64,000 nucleotides of DNA from Flavobacterium rivuli WB 3.3-2 = DSM 21788 (GTDB lineage: Bacteria > Bacteroidota > Bacteroidia > Flavobacteriales > Flavobacteriaceae): assembly GCF_000378485.1 (NCBI RefSeq), contig NZ_KB899970.1, positions 62,001-126,000 of the forward strand, written 5' to 3'. The notes below the pieces were generated by a model that did no database searches, was not told the DNA's origin, and worked only from the letters and a program-made list of their open reading frames with translations. Below, in pieces: positions 1 to 8,763 of the stretch (the first letter of the stretch is position 1; every line of letters begins with the position of its first letter). Made by a program: the position numbers and the translations under genes.

Positions 1-413
1 CGGTAGGGTTTTATGCATTAGTCAATTATACTGATGTTGTGCCTGTGGCCGACGAGTTTTCCGGTGATAGTGAATGGATAGATATAGACAATTTACCTGC
101 CATGATGATGGACCATCGTAGTATATTTGATAAGGCATTGCTTACCCTTAGAAGACAGCTTAACTATAAACCGATAGGTAATAAACTTTTACCGGAAGAG
201 TTTACCATGCCCGAACTGCAAAAGCTATATGAAATAATATTAGGCAAAAAGCTTAACCGTGGTAATTTTTACCGCAAGATGATAGGTTATGATATCTTAG
301 ATAAACAAGAGGAGTCGCGTAAGGGAGGAGCACATAAAGCACCTAACCTTTATAAGTTTAACATAGAAAAATATACTGCCGCACTTCAAAACGGTTTTAA
401 AGAAGGATGGTAA
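1..413 (+). CDS. Nudix hydrolase / NrtR-like protein with C-terminal winged helix (3' part)
   Basis: The reading frame is open to the left edge, so the gene begins outside the window and the GTG near position 39 is not a real start. The visible part (about 137 residues) begins with the last strand of a Nudix fold (YALVNYTD) and continues into a charged region ending in a compact basic C-terminal domain (LQKLYEIILGKKLNRGNFYRKM). That ending is typical of Nudix-related regulators and ADP-ribose-type hydrolases of the NrtR group. Whether it is a regulator or an enzyme cannot be told without the N-terminal Nudix box. It converges on nuoN across a strong shared terminator. Confidence 0.7.
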   Translation, partial: VGFYALVNYTDVVPVADEFSGDSEWIDIDNLPAMMMDHRSIFDKALLTLRRQLNYKPIGNKLLPEEFTMPELQKLYEIILGKKLNRGNFYRKMIGYDILDKQEESRKGGAHKAPNLYKFNIEKYTAALQNGFKEGW

Positions 414-437
414 TACAATAATAAAAACATGCTAATT

Positions 438-475
438 AAAAATGGCGCTGTACAATTTGTACAGCGCCATTTTTA
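438..475. terminator. bidirectional intrinsic terminator between Nudix gene and nuoN
   Basis: A near-perfect hairpin with arms AATGGCGCTGTAC / GTACAGCGCCATT and a short AT loop is flanked by an A-run on the left and a T-run on the right, so it can end transcripts from both converging genes. Confidence 0.85.
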
Positions 476-493
476 TTATGGTAAATTACATAA

Positions 494-1903
494 TTACCTC
501 ATTAATTGTAATATCAGTTCCGGGCATAAACCTATGCCTATATTTATAAGTATGGCAATAACTGCAACAGCACTGTAAACAAATGGTACGGTATTATTAT
601 CTTCCTTATTTTCTATACTTTCTTTAGAATACATGGCTAAAATTAATTTAAAATAATAACCAACAGCGATTATAGAGTTTATAACAGCAAATACAACAAG
701 TATCATCCTGCCTTTGTCTAACACCTGGTTAAACAGGAACATTTTACCAAAGAACCCTGAAAATATTGGTATACCTGCCATAGATAGTAGTGCACATGTA
801 AGTACAGCAGCCATTAAAGGTTTAGTTTTACCAAGGCCATTAAAGCTGTACACCTCTTCGTTGCCTTTGCTGCTGCTTACATACAGCACCACTGCAAAAG
901 CTGCAATACCGGCAAGTGTATAAGCAAACGCATAATAAAACAGGTTGCCCTGTGCAAATGTGAGATCCCTGAACTGGAACGCCAAAAGCATATAACCCGC
1001 ATGCGATATACCGGAGAAGCCCAGCATACGCTTTACATTAGTTTGCTTTAATGCCATAAGGTTACCTATTGTCATAGACAATACGGCAATGATATTTATT
1101 GTTGTAAGGAAACCCGGTAAATGTGGGTTAAGTGTCGTTATAAGTTTAAAGAATGAAGCCATTGCTGCAACTTTAGCAAGAGTACTCATAGTAGCCGTAC
1201 TAAGCGCAGGAGAACCTTCATAAACATCCGGTGCCCAAAAGTGGAAAGGAACAGCGGCTATTTTAAACATTAGGCCAATAGTAAGCATTACTGCGCCTAT
1301 GTTGTACCATGATGGCAACGCTTCCCTATCCATTGCATTAATGGTTAGCATGTTGAACGATCCTGTTGCACCATAAATAAGAGCAATACCAAACAGGATT
1401 ATACCCGATGCAAAAGCTCCCATAAGAAAGTACTTCATACCCGCCTCGTTACTCTTAACATCTTTAGGGTTACTGGCGGCAAGTATGTATAAGGATATAG
1501 ACAGAATTTCGATGCCCAAAAAGAACATAGAAAGATTGCTGAACGATATCATGGCAATTGCACCGGTAAGCAAAAAAAGTTTTATAGCAACAAAATCTGA
1601 CAGTTTTGCCTTGTGATTTTTATGGAATTCCGGGCTTAAAGCCACCAAAAAGGCGGTTAGCAGTATAAATAGTGCAGAGAATGACAGTGCAAATTTATCG
1701 TTTATGATCATGTTGATATAAGGCTCTTTATCAAAGCCCAAACCTAAAATATCCGGATTTTTACTGAATATCTTTGCTCCCACAAAAGCAAGAACACCAA
1801 GAAGGCCGGCAACAGTAACGGGTACGATTGCTTTTCTAAGGTTAAAAATCTCAGCTACAAGGCATATTATACCTAATCCTGCAATAGCTATTAAAATATC
1901 CAT
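494..1903 (-). CDS. nuoN: NADH-quinone oxidoreductase subunit N
   Basis: Antiporter-like membrane subunit of complex I that takes part in proton translocation across the inner membrane. The 469-residue protein is almost wholly hydrophobic with about 13-14 membrane segments and the Mrp/NuoN-type core (KIAAVPFHFWAPDVYEGSP, then VKRMLGFSGISHAGYMLLAF). It is the last gene of the nuo operon; its start lies 2 nt from the nuoM stop. Length is normal for the family. The convergent Nudix gene is separated by a bidirectional terminator, which marks the operon's end. Confidence 0.97.
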   Translation of the reverse strand: MDILIAIAGLGIICLVAEIFNLRKAIVPVTVAGLLGVLAFVGAKIFSKNPDILGLGFDKEPYINMIINDKFALSFSALFILLTAFLVALSPEFHKNHKAKLSDFVAIKLFLLTGAIAMISFSNLSMFFLGIEILSISLYILAASNPKDVKSNEAGMKYFLMGAFASGIILFGIALIYGATGSFNMLTINAMDREALPSWYNIGAVMLTIGLMFKIAAVPFHFWAPDVYEGSPALSTATMSTLAKVAAMASFFKLITTLNPHLPGFLTTINIIAVLSMTIGNLMALKQTNVKRMLGFSGISHAGYMLLAFQFRDLTFAQGNLFYYAFAYTLAGIAAFAVVLYVSSSKGNEEVYSFNGLGKTKPLMAAVLTCALLSMAGIPIFSGFFGKMFLFNQVLDKGRMILVVFAVINSIIAVGYYFKLILAMYSKESIENKEDNNTVPFVYSAVAVIAILINIGIGLCPELILQLMR

Positions 1904-1905
1904 TC

Positions 1906-3348
1906 TTAATTAAATCGGTTTATGAAAACTAAAGTCTTTTCCAGTTCGGGTGTAATAAAATCTATTAAAGGTTTAGGGTATATTCCTAAAAACAATAATA
2001 CAGCAAGTATCAATACAAGGGCAAGGCCTTCATTAAAAGTAACATCTTTAAACACTTTTGTGTTAGCTTCGCCAAGCATTACATATTGAAACATCCTTAG
2101 CATATAAAATGCTCCAAGTATTATTGTTGTACCGCCTATAACGGCAAGCCATATATTAGCCTGCGCAAGGCTGTAAAGCAATTCAAACTCACCCACAAAG
2201 TTAAATGTTCCCGGCAACGCAACAGATGCCAGTACCAGTATAAGGAACATCGATGTAAATTTAGGCGACTGAAGGCGTATGCCTCCCATTTCGCTTATTT
2301 CCTGCGTGCCAAATCTGCGCTCTATAATTTCAGCAGCAAAAAACAGGCCTACAACACCAAAGCCGTGGGCAACCATTTGCAATACTGCACCCCTAAGGCC
2401 ATCTAGTGTCAGGGTATATGTTCCTGCAGCAATAAGGCCTACGTGAGCAAGAGACGAATAAGCAAGGAGCTTCTTAATGTTATTTTGTTTTAAAGCCAGC
2501 ACAGAGCCGTATATAACGCCTGCTATACTTAATCCTATTAGCAGGTACTTGTATTGTGCAGCGGCATAAGGTGCAATAGGCAATTGCCATCTTATAATAC
2601 TGTATAATGCCATTTTAAGCATGATACCAGATAGTAGCATAGTACCCGCTGCCGGAGCTTTTTGATATACATTAGCCTGCCATGTATGAAAAGGTATTAA
2701 AGGAATCTTTATTGCGTAAGCTAAAAAGAATGCGAAAAATATCCATATCTGCTCATTTTTAGTAAGTATGGCGGTATATAAATGTACGTTAAGGAACGAG
2801 TGCCTTTTTTGGTACAGGTATATAAAAGCAACAAGCATAAACAATGAACCTGCAAACGTATAGATAAAGAATTTTATCACCGCTTTTTTGCGTTCTTTAG
2901 CATCGCCGCTGCCCCATATAAGAGCTATAAAATATATTGGTATTAACGATAGTTCCCAGAAAATGTAGTACAGTAACCCATCTACAGCCAGGAAAGTACC
3001 TACCATAGCAAATGCCATGAAAAGTATAAGAGCGTAAAATGACCTTGTTTTTGGGAACAGGTTTCCAAAAGAGGTAAATACAATTATAGGTGTAAGTGCT
3101 GTTGTAAGTAAAGTCATTGCAAGCGATAAGCCATCTGCCTGCAGGGCAAACAATACCATAGGATTATGTATCCATAAATGCATAGAGTTTACTTTATGGC
3201 CTGTGCTAAAAAGATATGTTAGGTATGCAGTGGCGGCAAAAGCTGCAAAGCTAAAAATTAGCGCCGCTTTAGAGGCCCATTTATCGCCAACAAAATATGT
3301 TGCCCCTGCGCCAAACAATAGAATAATAAGTATAAAAGATACGTCCAT
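1906..3348 (-). CDS. nuoM: NADH-quinone oxidoreductase subunit M
   Basis: Membrane antiporter-like subunit of complex I. The 480-residue polytopic protein shows the NuoM-type loop FWELSLIPIYFIALIWG around residue 130, the conserved IKIPLIPFHTWQANVY stretch and a later KKLLAYSSLAHVG helix carrying the channel lysine. It lies between nuoL and nuoN with 9-nt and 2-nt gaps, consistent with one polycistronic message. No irregularities seen. Confidence 0.97.
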   Translation of the reverse strand: MDVSFILIILLFGAGATYFVGDKWASKAALIFSFAAFAATAYLTYLFSTGHKVNSMHLWIHNPMVLFALQADGLSLAMTLLTTALTPIIVFTSFGNLFPKTRSFYALILFMAFAMVGTFLAVDGLLYYIFWELSLIPIYFIALIWGSGDAKERKKAVIKFFIYTFAGSLFMLVAFIYLYQKRHSFLNVHLYTAILTKNEQIWIFFAFFLAYAIKIPLIPFHTWQANVYQKAPAAGTMLLSGIMLKMALYSIIRWQLPIAPYAAAQYKYLLIGLSIAGVIYGSVLALKQNNIKKLLAYSSLAHVGLIAAGTYTLTLDGLRGAVLQMVAHGFGVVGLFFAAEIIERRFGTQEISEMGGIRLQSPKFTSMFLILVLASVALPGTFNFVGEFELLYSLAQANIWLAVIGGTTIILGAFYMLRMFQYVMLGEANTKVFKDVTFNEGLALVLILAVLLFLGIYPKPLIDFITPELEKTLVFINRFN

Positions 3349-3357
3349 CAGTATGAA

Positions 3358-5238
3358 TTATTTTACCAGAAATATATAACCTATAATAGAGCAAACGCCC
3401 AGTACAAAAAACAAAAGATAAAAACCTATGCTGCCGTTTTGTATTGTTTTACCCTCGTTGCCTAACAATACAGCCACTTTGCCCAATCCAAAAATAAAGG
3501 CAGATATTGCAACCTCTGTAACATTTTTAAAGAAGCTGCCTATGGCATATATTGGTTTTACAATTATTGCGGTATAAATTTCGTCTACATAATATTTGTT
3601 GTACAGTACTCCGGCTACACCGGTAATCTCGCTGTCCTGTGGCGGTACTTCGCCTTTGCTTATGTATTTATTATATGCCAGGCCAATACCTAAAAAGGCA
3701 CCTGCCACAGCGATACCCATAAGGATATATTCAGTTGTGCCTAAATGCTCATGTACGGCAGGTTTAGCAATTACAGGGGCAAGATATTCGTTAAGCCAGC
3801 TCATTCCGGGAAAGCTTATCGCACCACCAAAAAAGGCAAGTATAGCCAACACTACAAGGGGGAATGTTATAAGCGATGGCGATTCATGTAAATGATGCTT
3901 TTGTTCTTCGGTACCCCTAAAATCTTTGTAAAAAGTTAGGTATACCAGGCGGAACATATAGAAAGCTGTCATAATAGAAGCTATAGAACCAATAACCCAT
4001 AATGGTTTATTATGATGGAAGGCCGTTAGTAGAATTTCATCTTTAGAAAAGAAACCTGATAACGGTGGTAAACCTGATATGGCAAGCGTTGAGATTAGGA
4101 AAGTGATAAATGTTATCTTCATTACTTTACGAAGTCCGCCCATGTTGCGCATGTCCTGTTCGCCATGTAAAGCGTGTATAACAGAACCCGATCCAAGGAA
4201 TAAACATGCTTTAAAGAACGCGTGTGTTATTACGTGGAAAACAGCTACCTCATAAGCACCAAGTCCAAGGGCAAGGAACATTAAGCCTAATTGCGATACT
4301 GTAGAGTAAGCCAGTACTTTTTTAATATCGTTTTGTACAAGCCCTATAGACGCTGCTACTAACGATGTTATTGCACCAACTATAGCTATAATTTCAAGTA
4401 CATCCGGTGTAAGGTTAAACAGGAAGTTAAGCCTTGTTATCATAAAGATACCTGCTGTTACCATGGTAGCCGCGTGTATCAATGCCGATACCGGAGTAGG
4501 GCCGGCCATTGCATCAGGTAGCCAGGTATATAATGGTATCTGGGCACTTTTACCACAGGCACCTATAAACAGGCATAGCATGGCAACACCTAATAATGAT
4601 TCGTTTATTGGCCATTTATTATCTATCATACTTTTCATGCCTGTAAATTCTACAGTATGAAAAAGGTATCCTAATATAAATATCCCAATAAGGAAACCAA
4701 GGTCGCCAATACGGTTCATGATAAATGCTTTCTTGGCAGCATCGTTATAATCCTGGTTTTTATACCAGAACCCAATAAGCAGGTACGAGCAAAGCCCAAC
4801 ACCTTCCCAGCCAATAAACATAATAAGCAGGTTGCTGCCCATTACCAGCGTTATCATAAAGAAGATAAACAGGTTAAGGTAAGCGAAGAATTTATTAATA
4901 TTTTCGTCATCATGCATGTAGCTGATGGAGTAAACATGTATTAGTGTACCAATACCGGTAACGAACATAAGCCATAGCAGCGATAACTGGTCGAGCTGAA
5001 AGCTAAAGTTTACACTAAAATTTTGTAGTGTAAGCCACTGAAAAAGGTCTACCATAACGGGAACCTTAGTGCTGCTTACCTGTAAAAAGAAAAATACGGT
5101 TACTGCAAATGATACTGCCACGGCAATAGTGCCAAGCGTACCCGATAGTGTCCTGCTTATTTTTTTACCAAAAAAGATATTGATTAAAAACCCTGCAAAG
5201 GGGGCAAATAGTAATAGTAAGGCCAAATTTGTCTCCAT
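3358..5238 (-). CDS. nuoL: NADH-quinone oxidoreductase subunit L
   Basis: Largest antiporter-like subunit of complex I, at the distal end of the membrane arm. The 626-residue protein has the family signatures GWEGVGLCSYLLIGFWY near residue 145 and QIPLYTWLPDAMAGPTPVSA near residue 235. It ends in the extra hydrophobic C-terminal region corresponding to the lateral helix and terminal membrane segment. It follows nuoK by 6 nt. Length matches the family. Confidence 0.97.
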   Translation of the reverse strand: METNLALLLLFAPFAGFLINIFFGKKISRTLSGTLGTIAVAVSFAVTVFFFLQVSSTKVPVMVDLFQWLTLQNFSVNFSFQLDQLSLLWLMFVTGIGTLIHVYSISYMHDDENINKFFAYLNLFIFFMITLVMGSNLLIMFIGWEGVGLCSYLLIGFWYKNQDYNDAAKKAFIMNRIGDLGFLIGIFILGYLFHTVEFTGMKSMIDNKWPINESLLGVAMLCLFIGACGKSAQIPLYTWLPDAMAGPTPVSALIHAATMVTAGIFMITRLNFLFNLTPDVLEIIAIVGAITSLVAASIGLVQNDIKKVLAYSTVSQLGLMFLALGLGAYEVAVFHVITHAFFKACLFLGSGSVIHALHGEQDMRNMGGLRKVMKITFITFLISTLAISGLPPLSGFFSKDEILLTAFHHNKPLWVIGSIASIMTAFYMFRLVYLTFYKDFRGTEEQKHHLHESPSLITFPLVVLAILAFFGGAISFPGMSWLNEYLAPVIAKPAVHEHLGTTEYILMGIAVAGAFLGIGLAYNKYISKGEVPPQDSEITGVAGVLYNKYYVDEIYTAIIVKPIYAIGSFFKNVTEVAISAFIFGLGKVAVLLGNEGKTIQNGSIGFYLLFFVLGVCSIIGYIFLVK

Positions 5239-5244
5239 CGGGCG

Positions 5245-5565
5245 TTATCCTTTTAAATTCTTTAAGTTATCAATATCAATACCGTTGTGGTTTCTAAAAA
5301 CCGCTACCAGTATGGCAAGGCCCACAGCAACCTCTGCAGCGGCAACCGCCATAGAGAAAAATACAAATACCTGTCCGGCTGCATCCTGGTGGTAAGTAGA
5401 AAAAGCTACCAGCAAAAGGTTAACGGCATTAAGCATAATTTCTATAGACATGAACATAACAATGGCGTTACGCCTGTACAATACACCAAAGATACCTATG
5501 CAAAACAGCAGGGTAGCGAGGTAAATGTAGTTGTCTATGCCTATTTCCTGTAAAATATTTTCCAT
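5245..5565 (-). CDS. nuoK: NADH-quinone oxidoreductase subunit K
   Basis: Small MrpC-like membrane subunit of complex I. I place the start at the ATG giving MENILQEIGIDNYIYLATLL (106 residues). An upstream in-frame ATG exists, but it would overlap the end of nuoJ by about 40 nt and add a non-homologous charged tail. Three membrane segments are visible, with the family motif RRNAIVMFMSIEIMLNAVNL carrying the conserved acidic residue of helix 2. The start is 1 nt from the nuoJ stop, so the genes are probably translationally coupled. Confidence 0.95.
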   Translation of the reverse strand: MENILQEIGIDNYIYLATLLFCIGIFGVLYRRNAIVMFMSIEIMLNAVNLLLVAFSTYHQDAAGQVFVFFSMAVAAAEVAVGLAILVAVFRNHNGIDIDNLKNLKG

Positions 5566-5566
5566 A

Positions 5567-6073
5567 CTAACTATTGATGTGTTCTTTTTTAGATAATAGT
5601 ACCGCACCTATCATAGATACTAAAAGTAGTACCGATGCAAATTCAAACGGAACCATATAATCGTTAAGCAATACTTTACCCAGTACCTGTATGCTTTGGT
5701 AATCCTGTCCGGATACTTTATACTCCCTTAATGCCGGCTGCGCCTTAATAAAAGTTGCAAGCAGTACAAATGCCACAAGGCAAAATGATACTACGGCAGC
5801 AATGCGCGAAAGTATAGGTTTGTGCCGTTCGTCTTCTTTATTAAGGTTCATAAGCATTATGGTAAACAGCATAAGGATCATGATGGCTCCTGAGTATACA
5901 ATAATGTGTACTATAGCTAAAAACTGCGCATTAAACATAAGGTAATGCCCGGCTATAGAAAAGAAGCATAGTACAAGGTAAATGGCACTATGTATAGGAT
6001 TTTTACTAAGTATAGTTAAAAACGCAGTACCAAGTGTTATAGCCGATAAGATATAAAATACAATTGTTATCAT
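5567..6073 (-). CDS. nuoJ: NADH-quinone oxidoreductase subunit J
   Basis: Membrane subunit of complex I next to the quinone-channel subunits. The start is taken at MITIVFYILSAITLGTAFL, 1 nt from the nuoI stop; a longer in-frame version would overlap nuoI by 56 nt. Five hydrophobic segments are visible, with the conserved AQFLAIVHIIVYSGAIMILM helix and the late FASVLLLVSMIGAVLL segment. The predicted length of 168 residues is usual for Bacteroidota NuoJ. Confidence 0.95.
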   Translation of the reverse strand: MITIVFYILSAITLGTAFLTILSKNPIHSAIYLVLCFFSIAGHYLMFNAQFLAIVHIIVYSGAIMILMLFTIMLMNLNKEDERHKPILSRIAAVVSFCLVAFVLLATFIKAQPALREYKVSGQDYQSIQVLGKVLLNDYMVPFEFASVLLLVSMIGAVLLSKKEHINS

Positions 6074-6074
6074 A

Positions 6075-6620
6075 TTAGTTAGCCGTTTGCATTTGGGTAT
6101 TCCTGATAGCCATATCAAGCGGCATAACAAGTTTCTCTTTTCCGTAAATAAATTCTTCCCTGTCAGTGTTAGATTTTACCATTACCCTGCTTTTAGTAAG
6201 GTAAATAGCCTGTTTAGGGCAGGCTTCTTCACACAGGCCGCAAAAAATGCAGCGCAGCATGTTTATTTCATAAATAGAAGCATATTTCTCTTCCCTGTAC
6301 AGGTGTTTCTCCTCCGGCTTGCGCTCCTCAGCTTTCATAGTAATAGCTTCTGCAGGGCATGAAAGGGCACAAAGTCCACAGGCAGTACAACGCTCACGGC
6401 CTTCATCATCGCGCATAAGCATGTGCTGTCCGCGATAAACGGGGCTAAGTTCACGGGTTTCTTCAGGATATTTTATAGTAACCTTTCTTGTAAAAAGGTG
6501 TTTTATAGTAATCACAAGGCCTTTGGCAATTGCCACAAGGTACAGGCTTTCCAGAAAGGTCATCTTTTTATTAGAAACCTCAATTTTCTTTCCCGATAAT
6601 GATATGTTTTGTATTGACAT
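6075..6620 (-). CDS. nuoI: NADH-quinone oxidoreductase subunit I (2x[4Fe-4S])
   Basis: Ferredoxin-like subunit that carries electrons from the peripheral arm toward NuoB. The 181-residue protein has two complete 4Fe-4S motifs: CTACGLCALSCP near residue 80 and CIFCGLCEEACP near residue 125. The N-terminal amphipathic region (LYLVAIAKGLVITIKHLF) matches the family's membrane-contact helix. It sits 21 nt from nuoH and overlaps nothing once nuoJ is trimmed to its internal start. Confidence 0.97.
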   Translation of the reverse strand: MSIQNISLSGKKIEVSNKKMTFLESLYLVAIAKGLVITIKHLFTRKVTIKYPEETRELSPVYRGQHMLMRDDEGRERCTACGLCALSCPAEAITMKAEERKPEEKHLYREEKYASIYEINMLRCIFCGLCEEACPKQAIYLTKSRVMVKSNTDREEFIYGKEKLVMPLDMAIRNTQMQTAN

Positions 6621-6641
6621 TTTATTTATCGTTTAACCCTG

Positions 6642-7688
6642 TTACAGGTGTAAATTATTATCAAAAAATAAGATTAATATACCTGTTACTACAATGTTTG
6701 CTATTGCAAGAGGTATAAGCATCTTCCAGCCCAGTTTCATAAGCTGATCGTAACGGAACCTTGGCACCGTCCAGCGTATCCACATGTAAAAGAATATAAA
6801 GAAGCATATTTTTATAAATAACACCCCAATTCCTAAAATGCTCGCAATGTTTGCGCCTGCATTATCCTTAACCCAGTCCATACCGGGATAATTGTAAGCC
6901 CCAAAGTAAAGTACTGCTAATACTGTAGACGATATAAACATGCTCGCATATTCAGCAAACAGGTAAAAGCCCATTTTCATTGATGAATATTCGGTATGGT
7001 AACCACCTATAAGTTCTGCCTCACACTCGGCAAGGTCAAAAGGGGTACGGTTAGTTTCTGCAAAAGAACATACTAAAAATATTAGGAACCCTACAGGCTG
7101 GTATAAAACATTCCATCTCCAGCCGTGCTGGCCAGCTGCAATATCGCTAAGGCTAAGGCTTTGTGTCATCATTGTTAATGCAATGATAGAAAGTCCCATA
7201 GCAACTTCATACGATATCATTTGAGATGCAGCGCGCATAGCACCCATTAGGGAGAATTTATTGTTTGATGCCCATCCGCCTATCATGATGCCGTAAACAC
7301 CTATAGACAGTACACCAAAAACGTAAAGGATACCAATGTTAATATCTGTTGCCTGAAGCACCACATCACGGCCCATAATATTAAGGCTGCTTCCCCACGG
7401 AATTACGGCACTCGTCATTAAAGCGGTTATCATAGATATGGCCGGGCCACATATAAACAGGAACCTGTTTTGTGTAGCAGGGAAAAATTCTTCTTTAGAA
7501 AATAGTTTTAAACCATCGGCAAGCGGCTGTAATATACCACCCGGACCCGCGCGGTTAGGGCCTATCCTGTCCTGAAGCCATGCGGCAATTTTACGCTCGG
7601 CTAAGGTTTCATACATGGCAAAAAGCATGGTAATAGCAAAAATTGCTACTATAAATATGCCTTTCTCTATAATAATTGCTTGATCCAT
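6642..7688 (-). CDS. nuoH: NADH-quinone oxidoreductase subunit H
   Basis: Membrane subunit that forms much of the quinone-binding chamber at the junction with the peripheral arm. The 348-residue protein has about eight membrane helices. It carries the signatures RIGPNRAGPGGILQPLADGL near residue 40 and the acidic loop NRTPFDLAECEAELIGGYH near residue 215. It is 3 nt from nuoG. Length and motifs are complete. Confidence 0.97.
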   Translation of the reverse strand: MDQAIIIEKGIFIVAIFAITMLFAMYETLAERKIAAWLQDRIGPNRAGPGGILQPLADGLKLFSKEEFFPATQNRFLFICGPAISMITALMTSAVIPWGSSLNIMGRDVVLQATDINIGILYVFGVLSIGVYGIMIGGWASNNKFSLMGAMRAASQMISYEVAMGLSIIALTMMTQSLSLSDIAAGQHGWRWNVLYQPVGFLIFLVCSFAETNRTPFDLAECEAELIGGYHTEYSSMKMGFYLFAEYASMFISSTVLAVLYFGAYNYPGMDWVKDNAGANIASILGIGVLFIKICFFIFFYMWIRWTVPRFRYDQLMKLGWKMLIPLAIANIVVTGILILFFDNNLHL

Positions 7689-7691
7689 AGT

Positions 7692-8735
7692 TTATACGTT
7701 ACCTTCTTTATATATTTCCTGTTCCTCCAGCCTAAGCGGCACAGCAGGCATACTTATTTTTACACGGTCCTGGTCGCGGCCAAGAAGTATGTTATGTTCT
7801 GTCTCAATTTTTACAGGGGTAATTTTCCTTGTATAATTGTTTTGGTTGATAACCGAATCTTTCTCGAATTTACGAGGGCCTTCAATTACCCAGTCGGCAG
7901 TGTCTTTATGGTCAAAACGGCATTCGTTACAGATGAATTCTTCCACTTCGTGGTACTCATCTTTACGTGCAGTAACCCTTTGTATCTCGTCGCCAAACAT
8001 CCAGAGCGTGGTTTTACCACAACATTTAGTACAATTTCTGTGCGCGTTATAAGGTTTGTTAAACCAAACCCTTTGTTTAAAGCGGAATGTTTTATCGGTA
8101 AGGGCTCCCACAGGGCATACATCGATCATGTTACCCGAGAACTCATTATTAATAGCTTTAGATATCGCTGTAGAAATTTGCGAATGGTCACCCCTGTTCA
8201 ATACACCATGCACACGGTTATCGGTAAGCTGGTCGGCGGTCATTACACAACGGTAGCATAAAATACAGCGGTTCATGTGAAGCTGAATGTTTGGGCCAAT
8301 GTTTTCAGGCTCAAAGGTACGCTTCTCTTCAATAAAACGTGTTTTTGCAGCACCGTGCTTAAAGCTAAGGTTTTGCAGGTCGCACTCACCGGCCTGGTCG
8401 CACACAGGGCAATCAAGCGGGTGGTTTATTAAAAGGAATTCCGTTACCGATTTACGGGCATCTACAACCCTTTCAGATGATATGCTTTTTACTTCCATAC
8501 CGTCCATACAGCCCGTTACACAAGATGCCATAAGTTTAGGCATAGGTCTTGGGTCGGCTTCGCTGCCTTTAGAAACTTCTACCAGGCAGCAACGGCATTT
8601 ACCACCGCTTCCTTTAAGTTTAGAGTAATAGCACATGGCTGGCGGAACGGATTCGCCGCCTATTTTGCGCGCAGCCTGCAGGATGGTGGTCCCCGGTTCT
8701 ACGTCTATTTCCTGGCCGTCTATTGTTACTTTCAT
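7692..8735 (-). CDS. nuoG: NADH-quinone oxidoreductase subunit G, short form (2Fe-2S / 4Fe-4S protein)
   Basis: Iron-sulfur subunit of the NADH-dehydrogenase module. At 347 residues it holds only the N-terminal part of classical NuoG (about 700-900 residues). Present are the [2Fe-2S] ferredoxin domain (cysteines in MCYYSKLKG through GGKCRCC), the His/Cys cluster motif HPLDCPVCDQAGEC, the [4Fe-4S] ligands CILCYRC with a later VCPVGAL, and a further CTKCCG / CNEC set. The molybdopterin-oxidoreductase-like domain is absent. Short NuoG is known in Flavobacteria, and the gene ends cleanly 3 nt before nuoH, so I do not treat it as broken. Confidence 0.92.
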   Translation of the reverse strand: MKVTIDGQEIDVEPGTTILQAARKIGGESVPPAMCYYSKLKGSGGKCRCCLVEVSKGSEADPRPMPKLMASCVTGCMDGMEVKSISSERVVDARKSVTEFLLINHPLDCPVCDQAGECDLQNLSFKHGAAKTRFIEEKRTFEPENIGPNIQLHMNRCILCYRCVMTADQLTDNRVHGVLNRGDHSQISTAISKAINNEFSGNMIDVCPVGALTDKTFRFKQRVWFNKPYNAHRNCTKCCGKTTLWMFGDEIQRVTARKDEYHEVEEFICNECRFDHKDTADWVIEGPRKFEKDSVINQNNYTRKITPVKIETEHNILLGRDQDRVKISMPAVPLRLEEQEIYKEGNV

Positions 8736-8763
8736 TGTTTTATGCGCTATAGTGACACTAAAA

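Noticed and set aside
7692..8735. nuoG as a truncated pseudogene
   Set aside because: Clean start and stop, all expected iron-sulfur ligands present, tight spacing to nuoH, and the short form is usual in the group.
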